NCBI GenBank assembly: GCA_018907035.1
Contig: JACCIC010000098.1
Location: forward strand, 818,501-882,500
From: Sycobia sp. Sy_11
Lineage: Eukaryota; Arthropoda; Insecta; Hymenoptera; Epichrysomallidae
Direction: 5' to 3'
Length of the DNA stretch: 64,000 bases
Part shown: positions 47,146 to 58,509 of the stretch, piece by piece
How positions within the stretch are numbered: the first letter of the stretch is position 1
How the letters are laid out: every line of letters begins with the position of its first letter
The notes under the pieces: model-generated
Database searches by the model: none
The model's input: the letters and a program-made list of their open reading frames with translations, nothing else
Told to the model about the DNA's origin: nothing
Translations under genes and position numbers: made by a program

Positions 47146-48273
47146 CTTTAACACTGTTACAAAACATCAAGAACAACATGAGTTATATTAAATACACCTC
47201 TTTAAAAAAAAAATAATATCCTAGAATATAATTTTTCTTGATTATACTTATACGCAGTTATTAAACGATTTTGAAAGTTCATTGTTTATAAAAAAATTCC
47301 ACAGTCGAATTCATAGAGAAACTACTGCAGGCTATTGAGTATAACGCTTCCACGATTTTAATCGCGAATGTACATATTGATTACTTATCGCTCCGCTAAA
47401 ATTTCTTCGATTATTTTGCGTATTCGCCAAATGCTTTATTATTCGATGTAGTATGCATTTTCCTTTATATCGGATTAAGAAAATTAATTTTCTCTTCCTA
47501 TCTATCTTTGTTTAACTCTTTTATTTCCTCTTTTTCCCTGCATCCATATTCAGTTTTGAATTTACAGATTTACGAAAGCCCAAGGTTAAATTAGATGGAT
47601 AATGATGAGGAAATAACTCTGGCGAGAACATTTTATATTGAATTCGTGCGATCGCGATATAACACGTTAAGGGCGATATATGTAAATAAAATGACACATA
47701 GTTAGTAATATGGGCAGTTTCGGATCGAGTTCATCTTGGAGGGGGGGGGGGGTTACATGTCAATTCGGAACTTCTGAATAAAATGATTCTATTTCTTTTT
47801 AATCAATTCGTAGCGTGTTTGAACACATTGATGATATTATTATAAATTTTATTGTTCGTAGAATGTATAATAAATGTGAATAAAAGTGATATAAGTGGAA
47901 GTTTTATCGATATCTGATAATGTGTGGTAACGTGTGCTTTTTCTCTTATCAACTATGAAAACGGAAGTGATATGAATTTCAATAAGGACAGGGGAATGAA
48001 AAGGGGACAATACATGAAAATGATATAATTAGATTGTAAATTAAGTGGTAAAAACACATATCGAAAATATTAAAGCGCGCTCTTCGTTCTTGACTTAGTA
48101 AACAATTTTTTACGAATTTTTAAATATTATTTAAAGATATTTAAAGTAAACCATGCGCTTGCTCAATTTGTTTTCAATTTTTTTCTGTCGAATGAAATTA
48201 TAATTGCAAGATGTATAGTTTTATGTAATTTATTAAAGCAGGTTTTTTTATATTAATTTTGTCTATCCAGTAC

Positions 48274-48275
<2 letters not shown>

Positions 48276-48326
<51 letters not shown>
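48276..48326. repeat. (AT)n microsatellite
   Basis: Pure AT run of about 50 bp. Confidence 0.95.
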
Positions 48327-48328
<2 letters not shown>

Positions 48329-49074
48329 GTTCACAATCGAAATTGTATTGGAGTTCCGTGGTCCTCTTATGTAAGATCACCTAGTCAATACTCTCGAGCT
48401 CGAGTACAGTAGAGTTAGCTGATGGAATGTTTGTATTTCTGAAAGATCAAGTCCACGCGCACGGGTTTTTCCCCTGGAGGAGAGCTCCGAGGCTGTTGTA
48501 TTAAGAGCAGCACAGCCAGAGGAGCAAATTATTGACATTACCTTACTGAGAAGGAAAATATATTTTTTTCCGACTGCCGGGTGCGCGCGAAAAACATTAT
48601 TACACGTGAAAATTCGGAAAAAAAATCAACGATTGGCCATTATATATGCGCAATCGATAAAATTAAAATTCACGCGGGTACGATCGATGATGCGACCCTT
48701 CGATAAGCCAATAAATAAAGCGACTTTTACCGCATGAACCATTCACTTGTTTTTTCTTGTCTGCTGAGCGGGTGCGGATTTTATTTTTCGCAAGGCGGTT
48801 ATATATATATATGAATAAACAAGAACTATATATTTCCGAAAGAACCCTAAAAAATGTAATTCGACGAATGCTAAAATAATATCAGGAATGAATTCGTGAA
48901 CGGATTTATGAAAGAGCTTTTGATCGTCGAGCAAGTCCCTTGCAAGGATTCTTCGACTGACTAAAGTTAACCAAGTATTAATTCCGAAAGATTTTCAAGA
49001 ATAGTTTTTGACAGAATTCTAACATTGTTTCAGATTATTTTTGATTCTTCTTTTGATCTATTGTTCTTCTAAAG

Positions 49075-49226
49075 TGACATTTGCCTCACGAAAAGAATAC
49101 CGAAATCATTCTCAAAGGGATCATCCAGCCTCAAACCTTACACGCATATCGCGCAGTAAAAGTCTACAATACCCGACGCCTACAACATTTTTAACGAAGC
49201 ATCCAGCAGGCATGACCGAGCAGTAG
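49075..49226 (+). CDS. candidate terminal exon, unidentified
   Basis: A long pyrimidine-rich tract ending TTGTTCTTCTAAAG leads into 49 codons closed by TAG at 49224-49226. The content is convincingly protein-like: TFASRKEYRNHSQRDHPASN, LTRISRSKSLQYPTPTTF, LTKHPAGMTEQ. It would be a hydrophilic, basic C-terminus. The exon begins with two bases of a split codon, so the preceding exon should leave one; I did not find it. The LINEs and mariners nearby are unrelated. Confidence 0.33.
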
Positions 49227-49430
49227 TCGAGACGCGGCAATAACAGCCCCTGAGCAGGTCGCATTCGCCAAATCTCAGTTGCTTAGTTCCTATAGGGATT
49301 AATTGATTTACTTATTTCATACCATGGCCCAAAGGCCGAATGGCGTGATGTAATACATAATACAAGTACTGGAAATACCATCAAATTCAAAATTTTCTAT
49401 ATTTGAATTTAGACTAATTTTTATTTACAA

Positions 49431-49476
49431 TTCAGATTCTACGGGGGTGACTATAAACAAGTATAGCCTGACTGTC
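49431..49476 (+). mobile_element. solo Penelope-like end box
   Basis: TTCAGATTCTACGGGGGTGA, then CTATAAACAAG and GCCTGACTGTC, match the end boxes of the Penelope copies at 1, 16.4 and 28.9 kb. No Penelope coding sequence is near. Confidence 0.55.
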
Positions 49477-49955
49477 ATTATTTAATTATTGAATTATAAA
49501 TATAATATTTCATACGACTGAATACGATGAAAATATTTGTGCGATTAGGAATATGCATGTAAATAAATAAAATAAAATTTAATGAAAAATCATAAATTTA
49601 TAAATACTTTTTAATATATTTAGGGCATATGTAAATCTCAGCTCACAATATAATTTGAGAAAACTGAACTCACAATATAAATTTCTTAAAATCGTCAAAA
49701 ATCCCTGAAAAGGACGAAAAACTCGCCGCAGCAGCTTTTTAGTTATAAAAGGCTGAGTCCCAGTACTTATAAGGCCTATTTCAGAAGTTTATAGACTCCA
49801 AAAAAAAAAGATAACAATAAATTATTTTTTCAAAATTCATTTATTTGCTTCAAATTATTTTGTCAAAATTCATTTATTTGCTTTTTAGCGCGTTCGCACA
49901 ACATGTCAAATGATTTTTCATGTCATTTACCGGAATTATATTTCAAAATGTCACA

Positions 49956-50006
49956 GATTAGCACCGATATTTGGAAGCATAAATAGAGCTACGTTAAATA
50001 ACATTA
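49956..50006 (-). repeat. dispersed 36-50 bp repeat core
   Basis: Reverse complement reads ATGTTATTTAACGTAGCTCT then ATTTATGCTTCCAAATATCG and GTGCTAATC, matching the core at 55845-55894. Here it directly follows the mariner B C-terminal region, so it may be that family's 3' end. Confidence 0.6.
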
Positions 50007-50112
50007 GAAAAAAATGTCGGTCATTGCCTTTCGGATGTTCTCGGTGTCCCTATAACGCTTTCCTTTCATCGCCAAATGCAATTTACCGATAAGTAGAAGT
50101 TGCAAAGTGCTA

Positions 50113-50658
50113 CGAGGGTGGATTGATAAGTTTCCGGCCTGACCAAGAAAAACAACTTTTTTTTTTATTTCTCAACATAATCTCCTCCAAGGCTGATACA
50201 TTTCTCATAGCGGTGTTCTAGTCTAGTAATTGCCATCTCTATAGACTGATTCGTCAAGCTCCTCAAAATACCCATTTACAGCTTCGATTACTTCTTCATT
50301 GTCCGCAAATCTCTTACCGCCAAACCATTTTTTGAGGTTAGGAAACAGATAATAGTCACTCGGGGCTAGGTCTGGAGAGTAGGGAGGGTGCGGCATCAAT
50401 TCAAACTTCAGATCGTTGATTTTAGCCATCGCAACGATTGACGCGTACTTGATGACAGCACGATTTTCCAGCTTTTCCATTTTTAAGAAAAACACCGAAG
50501 CGTCTTGTTCAGCGTGCTCTCAAACTTAAACTAACATGGAGATCGGACTGAAACGGTAGCTACAAGCTATCTAAGGATGGTACTATAGAACGCCATCTCA
50601 AGGTAGGTCTAGTGGCTCCATCTCTTGGCCAGGCCGGAAACTTATCAATCCACCCTCG
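50113..50658 (-). mobile_element. mariner A, internally deleted, inserted into mariner B
   Basis: 546 bp with ends CGAGGGTGGATTGATAAGTT and its reverse complement at 50658, near-identical over about 35 bp, and TA on both sides (50111-50112 and 50659-50660). The interior keeps only the two extremes of the transposase gene. It is a non-autonomous, MITE-like derivative. Confidence 0.93.
50223..50495 (-). pseudogene. mariner A transposase, N- and C-termini fused by deletion
   Basis: The frame starts with the mariner N-terminus (MEKLENRAVIKY, residues 6-17). After a short join it passes to the last catalytic block FELMPHPPYSPDLAPSDYYL and NLKKWFGGKRF. The first two catalytic Asp blocks are gone. 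The true C-terminus (HRYEKCISLGGDYVEK and stop) continues in another frame near 50220-50165. Confidence 0.9.
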
Positions 50659-51247
50659 TATATCAGGTGAATACAATGAGTGATTGACCATCAGAATTCC
50701 ATTTTCGATCAACAAATCAGTTACCAATGTCGATCGATGGGACGGCGCATTATGATGCAACAAACGCCAGCTTCCACTTTCATGATATTCTGGCCAAACA
50801 CAATGAATACGGACAAGCAAACGCTTCATAGGACCAAGATAATACACAACATTAACCGTTTTGACAGATGGAATGAATTCTTGGTGAAGGAGTTCGGTTC
50901 GGTACGCTCACGAGTGTAGACGTGTATCTGTCCCTCTGGGTTAAACTTAAGTGTAAATAGTCGGAATATTAACTATACTAATATAACTATTAGTATTAGT
51001 GACAACGAGTAAAAAAATTAACTTGTGTGCATATAGAGAAAAGCGTGTATCAGTGCCTTAGGGCACGATACAAATAACTTAAAAAACAACAAAGAGTGTC
51101 AATAGCTTCTGTTCACAGGAGCGCCACAGAAATTAAAAAATGGAAACCTCTACTATTTTAAAATCTCTCTTACAAACAGAACAAACACTTTATATGCACA
51201 AATTATACAGCAAGAACCACTTTATACAAAACAGCATGTAATAGTTT

Positions 51248-51693
51248 TTGAGTCAATCGACGACGTGTCAATTCAAGAATATTATCGCGTGTTATTCAAG
51301 AATATCCTCGCAAATACTTGAAATACGTCCGCTAGTCTCTCACGCGAAGAGAATAATAATATCAAATTTAAGCCCAATAATTGGAAACAGTGAAATTATA
51401 AAGCACTTAATAAAATTATCATACAACCAACATCAAGTATTAATTACATGAAAGCAAAACATGAAGATCCTAAATTCGTCAACGTATTAAGCTTTAGAAA
51501 ACAATTGTTTGTTAAAACGGAAGACGTAATAAAAATACCGCTCTTTATCGCTATTAATATCGAGGAATTGGATCACTATGTATATTTCTCTGCAGAAAAA
51601 CTAAAACAGAACTCCGAACTATCCTCTGCTGAATCTATTTTAAACAGTAAGCCACTTGCAAACATTTCAAATACAGTACTGATGAATCAATAA
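51248..51693 (+). pseudogene. LINE B ORF1, partial
   Basis: Two frames. The second (51448-51693) holds DPKFVNVLSFRKQLFVKTED and IPLFIAINIEELDHYVYFSA, the conserved block before the zinc knuckles in insect LINE ORF1 proteins. The Cys knuckles expected next are not readable; the sequence there is Ser/Asn-rich, so they are lost or frame-shifted. Confidence 0.6.
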
Positions 51694-52289
51694 TAAGTAA
51701 CAAATACGATTCTTCTTCAAAAATGAAATGCAAAAACTATAACTATAGGATGAAGAGCGAAACAAAAATAATCAATCCTGTAAAAAAAAGCAATAAAATA
51801 TTCAAAGTAAAGTTACTATGAAAGAAATCGAGCAACAGCTCAGTCCAGTTCAGATATAATTTATGAAAATAAAAAAAATTTTCGATATCTTTTGATCAAC
51901 TTCGATAAAAGAATTAGCATGTAAATATCCCTCCGACTTCATGTAATTAGCTTCTATGTTAGATGATATAAAAGAACAATTATTGGATAATAGTATAAGA
52001 CACCGTATAGTACGTATAATAAGGAAACTTTTAACTTCGTCAGTGGAAGAGACAATTAACGATGACTCCAGTTCTTTAGACCGTTCGGATAAAAAATAAA
52101 AAAAGGAGAAAAAACAAATCTCCGATGAACACAAAAAATTTATTATTAACAAAATAAAAAGAGAGAAAAGAAATAAAAAAAAGAGAATTCATTCATGAAA
52201 TAACAATCGCCTACAATAACATATCAACTATTATGTATACTAACATACCAAATACTTAACTACAATATTCTCATGCTATGGCCATGATT

Positions 52290-53074
52290 TAAAAATATGA
52301 TATTGGAATACAAGAAGTCTAAAAGCAAGAAAGAAAGAAATTGAAATGCACCTAAAAGAATTCGATATCCTGATCTTTGTTCAAACCTGGCTAAAAGAAA
52401 CGGATTTCATCGGATTTCCAGGATGCTCAATATACCGCAAGGACCGAAGCGGGTCAAAAGGAAGTGGAATAATGCTATAAATACGAAAAAGTATTTATTA
52501 TAACGAAATATTTAATTTAAATATTCCCTGCGAATCAATCGAACTTTATAGAATTAATATAAAAAATACTAACCCAAATTTAGAGCTAATCATTTGTTAC
52601 AGAACTCCAGGAACAATTTTAACGTAAAATCAACGGAATTTAAGTATTTCGAGCATAAGCAAAAATCAAAATTCAATCCTTCTAGACGACTTTAATGCCC
52701 ATAATATGGAATAGAATTGTTCTAGTACAGACTCAAATGGTAAAAAGCTATTAAAATCCATTGAATCTGCCGACTTATATTTGAACAACCAAAATACTCA
52801 TACTCATATAAATATGTACAATAATACTATATCTAATATAGATTTAATTCTATCTTCATTTTCAATCTCCGACAAGATAAACGTGAAAGCATGTGACGAA
52901 ACCTGGGATTCTGACTACTACCCGCTTTTTCTAAAAATTCATTTAACAACAAATTTCTATTTAAAGAAAAGTTTCGAGATCAAAACATCTGCCACAAATA
53001 TGCAAAATTTTAGTACCTTACTAAAAAATAATTTTTATAAGTACCTATCTAATGAATTCAAGTCTTTTGAATGA
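52290..53074 (+). pseudogene. LINE B endonuclease domain
   Basis: EEP-type endonuclease pieces: WNTRSLKARKKEIEMHLKEF, DILIFVQTWLKE (catalytic Glu replaced in the QTWLKE variant), FIGFPGCSIYRKDRSGSKGS, LELIICYRTPG and LLDDFNAHNMEWNCSSTDSN with the DFNAH block (the usual GDFNAH reads DDFNAH). The last open part, 52781-53074, has NTISNIDLILSS and the domain end. Stops at about 52480, 52627 and 52713. Confidence 0.8.
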
Positions 53075-53342
53075 ATGAATTTCAGTTAGAGATTTTAACT
53101 ATTACGAGGCTGTATTAAATTAATACATGACTATTGCAAATTTAGTAAAAAATAGTTAAGAATAATCAAAACATTTCCATTTGAACTGCAGTTCAATAAG
53201 AAGAGTGCGATAAAAATGGAATCTTCTGTTGATGAAAATATAAAAATGTCGCGTACTAACAAAATATTAAAAATACAAAAAAAGAAATTTTCGCTCATTC
53301 AGAATCATCTGATTTCGCACCAATATCAAATATGTTGAAGTA

Positions 53343-54290
53343 TTGAAAGTTTTAAAAAAAAAAACAAATAGTTGTCTGGAACAATTTTTGTTTCCAAACA
53401 TTGAAAAGTGTCTGAATTCTATGTATTCGCGCAATACCTACCTTAATTCCTGGAAAAGAATTTTTGTTCACTTTATTCCAAAAAGTGATGGCATAAACTA
53501 TCGACCAATCTCGCCTTCATCTTGCCTCTGCAAGCTATTTGAAACATTGATAAAAAATAGATTTCAGTGGTTGATTGAGTGCAATAATATTTCACCAAAT
53601 ACTCAAACCGGTGTTCACAAAGACAATATCACTCAACTTTCCCTTGCCATTGACCAAGCATTCATAGAAAAAAAAATCCTAGCAGCATTTTTGGATGTAG
53701 AAGCTGCATTCCATAATGCAGATATTAAAACTCCAATAAAAAACTCGTAGAAATCGGTTGTCCACATAACTTAGTTCAATTTGTTGCATTCATAACTAAA
53801 GATAGACTAATATTTTCTGACATCAACTTAGAAAAGCCTAGAATTGTAGATAAAGGAGTTCCTCAAGATGGAGTTCTCAGTCCACTTCTATATACTGTAT
53901 TATTATCGAACATTTGTAATAACTTAAATAAATCTATATAAATATCTCAATTTAAAGATGATCTAGCTCTGTATCTACAATTCTCGAATACAACTTGGGC
54001 TACTAAAACTCTTGAAAAAGCCATAAAAAACGTAGATAAAAATCTCATAAAACTCAGCCTTTCGCTATCCCCAACAAAAACAGTTCTAATTCATTTCAAT
54101 CGAAAAAGCATTAAGCCAGGCTGAACGCAAATCAAGGTAGGATTCGCTCCATACGATTCACTCCCAAGAAAAAAAAATTGGTAGGTATATATTTTGACTA
54201 TAGATTGACATTCTCAGTCCAAATAAACTATATAAATAAAATATGTCAACAAACTCCTAAATATTATAACATTTCTGTGCGGTACGTGGT
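53343..54290 (+). pseudogene. LINE B reverse transcriptase
   Basis: YLNSWKRIFVHFIPKSDGIN followed by YRPISPSSCLCKLFETLIKN, then NTQTGVHKDNITQLSLAIDQ and ILAAFLDVEAAF with the catalytic Asp of LDVEAAF. After a shift near 53750 come VDKGVPQDGVLSPLLYTVLL and SQFKDDLALYLQF, where the usual FADD reads FKDD, so both Asp remain. KTVLIHFNRKS and VGIYFDYRLTFSVQINYINK complete the palm and thumb. It would copy the element RNA at the nick; dead here by frameshifts and stops. Confidence 0.85.
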
Positions 54291-54797
54291 GGGGAGCAGG
54301 TCCAGAAACCCTACTTCTATTATACAAAAGTTTTATTAAATCTACTATTGATTACTATAGTTATATTTATTTATCAGAAGACAGGAAATATTCTAAAAAA
54401 TTGAGCAAATTCTATATCAAGCTATACGTATTGCAGTAGGATATCGGAGAAGCACCATATTAAATTTAGTGGAGAATCATGTCTACGATTTATTCATGAC
54501 AGAGTCACAAACCTATGTAATAACTTTCTTTGTAATAACCTATGTAATTACTAAAACATACTCTAATCAAAACATATCAAAAGCTACATCAAAACTGACA
54601 CTAAAAACAAACATCACTTAAAACGAAAACGTATAATTCACGCGTGTATTGAGACGGTCGATAAGCTTTCCTCCCTTATAAATATCACCAACAAATTTAA
54701 CATATATTGCTATAATTACAAGATATGTAATACATGAATCCTATTTAATAACTCTCTTGGAAAAAATCTTTTAAAATCGTGTAACGTAAATAAGGAC

Positions 54798-55210
54798 ATG
54801 GAATATTTTCTTTTCCAAAAGAACACTCTAAACATTCTCACTGATGGGAGAAAATCAGATATAGGAGTTGGCTTGGCATGTTTTATACCTGAAAACGATG
54901 TACCAATCTGTACAAAAATTGATTCGAGAGCATCCATAATCACTGCAGAATACATTGCAATACGCAATGCTATGGATTTGGCTTTGACAATCCCGGACCG
55001 TAGAATCTCTATTTTTACAGATTCTTTAAGCGTCTTAACAACATTAAATTAAACTCGAATTAATGTCCGAGTAAATCATTTTATACTGCAAATAAAAGAA
55101 AAATATAACATAATAAATAATGATCGAGACATAAATCCAATAGTAGAATTCTATTGGATTTCTTCTCACTTAGGGATCTTTGGCAATGAAAGGGTAGATT
55201 TTACTCGCAA
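54798..55210 (+). pseudogene. LINE B ribonuclease H domain
   Basis: Four acidic blocks in order: LTDGRKSDIGVGLACF, ITAEYIAIRNAMDLAL, ISIFTDSLSVLTTLN and, after one stop, WISSHLGIFGNERVDFTRK. These give the D-E-D-D set of RNase H. The domain removes element RNA from the hybrid. A stop between the third and fourth blocks (55051) breaks the frame. Confidence 0.85.
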
Positions 55211-55844
55211 AAAAAATTACCGCAACTAAGGATGTAAACATTCAAATGATACCTTTCACGGACCTCTTTTCATTTTTTAAAGAATAGTCGCGAAAAGAAA
55301 CCCACAGATATCTTATAAACTTATTACATACAGCAGGAACAAACTATTTTAAACTATTCTACATTGAAAATAGCAGGCCATGTTTTTATAAATCTAAATT
55401 CAAAAGAGAATCGATAACAACAATTAATAGAATAAGAGCAAATCACTATAAGTTAAATAGGTCATTAGTTAGAGTAAATATAATATCTAATCCTAAGTGT
55501 GAATCTGAAGCTATAGAGCAATATATCAATCACATTATTTAGCAATGACCTCATTATAATAAGGATCGAACAAACCTTATGCAAAAACTCAAAACAATAA
55601 ATCTGAATCCACCACTGAATGTTGAGGCTTTAATATCTTTTCCAAATTCTAAAGCATGTCGATTTCTCCTCTCATTTATTAAGAAAGTTCATGTTTCCAT
55701 CTAAGTTTAGTTATGTATATTCTTTCAAGAATTGTGCGTAAATAATGTTTTTTTATAAAATAATGTTATTTAATTTTTAATGAAATTTAATTTAATAAAA
55801 TAAAAAAATTTAATAAAATAATGTTTTTATTTTTTTTGTTAAAT

Positions 55845-55894
55845 AATGTTATTTAACGTCGCTCTATTTATGTTTCCAAATATTGGTGCTAATC
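55845..55894 (+). repeat. dispersed 36-50 bp repeat core
   Basis: AATGTTATTTAACGTCGCTC and TATTTATGTTTCCAAATATT match the blocks at 20832-20867 (plus strand) and 50006-49956 (minus strand). It lies just past the LINE B tail. The shared core with different flanks suggests transposon ends or a SINE tail. Confidence 0.6.
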
Positions 55895-56044
55895 AGCGAC
55901 GGAGGTCTACGATGTGTTTGTAAAAAAATAATGCATTTCAAGTATATTTAAGTAAGAATACAATTGCAATATGTATGTATTTGTTACTACCTAAATGGAC
56001 ATTATAAGTTCAAAACGTGAAGTAAAAAAAAAAATTTTTGGTGA

Positions 56045-56828
56045 ATAGTGACCTTTGAATCGTTTAGAAAGCGATGAGCATTGTTTTGATTTTCTATTTG
56101 TCCAAGTGTGATTTTTTCGGTTTTCGCTTATCGGGGTCTATTCGGCACTTTTGTTTCGATGTTTGGTTTCATGATAATATTGAAAACATCATGTCTCGTC
56201 ACGATACGATTTACGATAGAATAAAGACAGTTCTGGTCTCTTTTGGCTTCTTTAATGATGTCTTTAGAATGTTGAATTCGAAGCGTTTTTTAGACCTCAA
56301 TCTTTCGGAGACCTAAATGCTCGGTCATAATGCGATGAATCGATGCTGCTGACATTTTTAATTCCATTTTCAGGTAATGCACCAACGGCTTCGGCTCATT
56401 CTTGATGAATTGACGTATTTTTTCAATGTTCCTTTCGTTCATCGTTTTCCTCGGCCGACTCGAACGTTCGTCGTCATTGAGATCTTCCCTGCCGTTGCTT
56501 AAATGCCGAAACCTATCATTAATTATTGCACGAAATAAACAATCACCACAAACTTGTTATATTATCTGATCTCATTTGATAATAGTTTTGTCGAGTTTAA
56601 AACTAAACTTTATATTAGCTCTTTGCTCAATACTCATGTTCCCACCAACAAATAAAGCACTCTGTCAATTGAGGCACAATAACTTTGCTTCTATTCATCC
56701 AAATGTTATGAAATTTCGGCAGAATGTTAATAGAGGCTATCCCTTTTGAATGCACATGATCACAAATAGGTGGCGCCACTGTTTGAACCCCTGTTTAAAA
56801 AGACTGGGAACTTTTGAAACAGACCTTG
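56045..56828 (-). mobile_element. mariner C remnant, one end preserved
   Basis: The minus strand shows mariner transposase blocks over broken frames: EQRANIKFSFKLDKT (about 56635), DRFRHLSNGREDLNDDERSS (about 56500), MNERNIEKIRQFIKNEPKPL (about 56430), KMSAASIHRIMTEHLGLRK (about 56330) and RIVTRHDVFN with IETK (about 56180). The first-Asp block TGDE is altered to TRHD. The right end CAAGGTCTGTTTCAAAAGTT (reverse strand from 56828) looks like a mariner TIR and abuts TA. The left end and the C-terminal catalytic half are gone. Confidence 0.8.
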
Positions 56829-56980
56829 TATTTTAAAAAACAATTACTTTCAGCCCAATAAACTGCACTATATAAAAAAAAATTAATAGTTTACCTTTTA
56901 TTTCTGCCAATGACCCTTTCTTCTAATTATTTTTATATGAAAATTATTGAAAAATTAAAATCTATAGAAATATGTGTAAA

Positions 56981-57447
56981 TAACCTAGAAAATTTAATAT
57001 AATCTTCCTGTACCTTCCGATATACTTTTTTATGTAATATTACATTACTATTCGATGGCTCTTTTAGAAGTAAATTCAACTGCAGATTCTATTTTCTAAT
57101 ATAAAAATTTGTCCTTGTGTATTAAAAATATTTCTTTAATTATTCGCATTAACAAGTAAAGTACTTATTAATATTCATATAAAAACGTAAGAATTGTTCT
57201 GGCTAAATTTTAAATTAAATAACCTAGAAAATTTAATATAATCTTCCTGTACCTTCCGATATACTTTTTTATGTAATATTACTATTCGATGGCTCTTTTC
57301 GAAGTAAATTCAACTGCAGATTCTATTTTCTAATATAAAAATTTGTCCTTGTGTATTAGAAATATTTCTTTAATTATTCGCTTTAACAAGTAAAGTACTT
57401 ATTAATATTCATATAAAAACGTACAGAATTGTTCTGGCTAAATTTTA
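56981..57447. repeat. tandem duplication, ~239-bp unit, two copies
   Basis: Copy 1 is 56981-57219 and copy 2 is 57220-57447, nearly identical, starting TAACCTAGAAAATTTAATAT. Copy 2 lacks an eight-base repeat (CATTACTA) present in copy 1 and has a few substitutions (TTTTAGAAG against TTTCGAAG). No coding content. The high identity suggests a recent duplication. Confidence 0.93.
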
Positions 57448-57986
57448 TCGTATTATTCAAGTACAGCAATTCGCAATATTGAATAGTTCATAGAAAAATC
57501 AATTCTGATTTAATAGACAGACGTGTTAAAAAAATATCAATACCTAGTATATGTAGCGAATACGATAAAAATTATTATTCATTCGTGGTGCTTACTGAAG
57601 TGGTATTCAGAAGAATTCTATATGCCTTTATATGAATATTAATACTCATTTTTGCGAAAAATTCATGAAATTCTTTAATAAATACCGACAAAATTTTATT
57701 AATATAAAATAGAAGCTACAGTTGAATTTAATTAAACAAGAGCCATCGCATGATAATTTTAGAATTAAAAAAAGTATGAAAAATTTAAAAACAATGAAAA
57801 AATATCTAAATATCAAAGAAAATTCAATAAATAAATAATTGTCAGGTAAACATATTTCGAAGGTAGAGCTAATGGCACAAAAAAGGTAAAATATTCTCTT
57901 TTTTATTATATCCAATGCATTTTATCCAGATAAAAGCATTTGGTTCTCCGATGACACCCCTTGTTATCCCCCCCCCCCGCCCTCAG
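57448..57986. other. AT-rich stretch without recognised gene
   Basis: Nothing identified apart from a C-run at 57968-57978 that precedes the candidate exon at 57987. Confidence 0.5.
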
Positions 57987-58094
57987 GATGAATCGCAAGG
58001 AATGCCTATGGGACAGGAAAGTGAATTCTTGAGGCTTCTTCCAGTCCAGAATAGCTACAAAACCGATCTTGGAGGGGAGTCCGGCTGTTCGTGA
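57987..58094 (+). CDS. candidate terminal exon, unidentified
   Basis: A C-rich acceptor (run of 11 C, then GCCCTCAG) ends at 57986. Phase 0 gives 35 codons and TGA at 58092-58094: DESQGMPMGQESEFLRLLPV and QNSYKTDLGGESGCS. AATAAA follows at 58228-58233. Acceptor, balanced codons, stop and poly-A signal together fit a last exon. An 87-codon minus frame (57906-58169) overlaps and is the main rival reading. Product not recognised. Confidence 0.35.
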   Translation, partial: DESQGMPMGQESEFLRLLPVQNSYKTDLGGESGCS

Positions 58095-58509
58095 CCTCTC
58101 GTACTGGATATCCACGCGCTTATTTACACTCATATCGAGACACGTCACCCGCGATATGCGATGCTGCATTTCGGGCTTTATACACGCGCACTAACTTATA
58201 TGTGTACGTATAAAATATATGTACATGAATAAAAAAGCCGTTAATGGAATATCTTTAGTTAAGTCTATTTATTTATCCTAACTTTACCTTAAATTAACTA
58301 TACATCGTATATAAACATTTTAAGATTATATATATAGTATATAAACTTAAAATCTCTTAAATTTGAGAATTCAATTTCTATTTCTTTTACAACCCTTTTC
58401 TGCCCTCTCCGCGGCTACTCTCAGAAAATATTTGTTTACTGGTATTCTAATCTACAAAATTTTATTTACTTAAAAACCGTCACATTTATATCGATTATTT
58501 GTCCATACT

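Larger units (their letters stand above)
46833..49030. other. AT-rich stretch with microsatellites
   Basis: Includes a G-run at 47740-47753 and TA runs at 47.1 and 48.3 kb. No gene recognised. Confidence 0.5.
50010..50890 (-). mobile_element. mariner B fragment, split by an inserted mariner
   Basis: Minus-strand mariner in two parts. The upstream part, 50890-50659, reads HQEFIPSVKTVN, then WRLLHHNAPSHRSTLVTDL and NHSLYSPDI. The part beyond the inserted element, 50112-50010, resumes ALCNFYLS and, one frame over, KLHLAMKGKRYRDTENIRKA. LHHNAPSHR is the second-Asp block with Asp replaced by Asn if aligned HDNAPSH to HHNAPSH. The N-terminal half is missing. The C-terminal side runs into the repeat core at 49956-50006. 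Confidence 0.8.
51120..55745 (+). mobile_element. LINE B: APE-type non-LTR retrotransposon with RNase H, degraded
   Basis: Plus-strand element about 4.6 kb long with ORF1 (51248-51693), endonuclease (about 52290-53070), RT (53343-54290), RNase H (54798-55200) and a C-terminal region to the stop near 55700. Domain order and the RNase H place it with the I/R1/LOA-type LINEs, as for LINE A, but sequence differs clearly, so it is another family. All ORFs are interrupted by stops and small indels. The A/T-rich 3' tail runs to about 55840, where the dispersed repeat core at 55845 begins. Confidence 0.85.
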
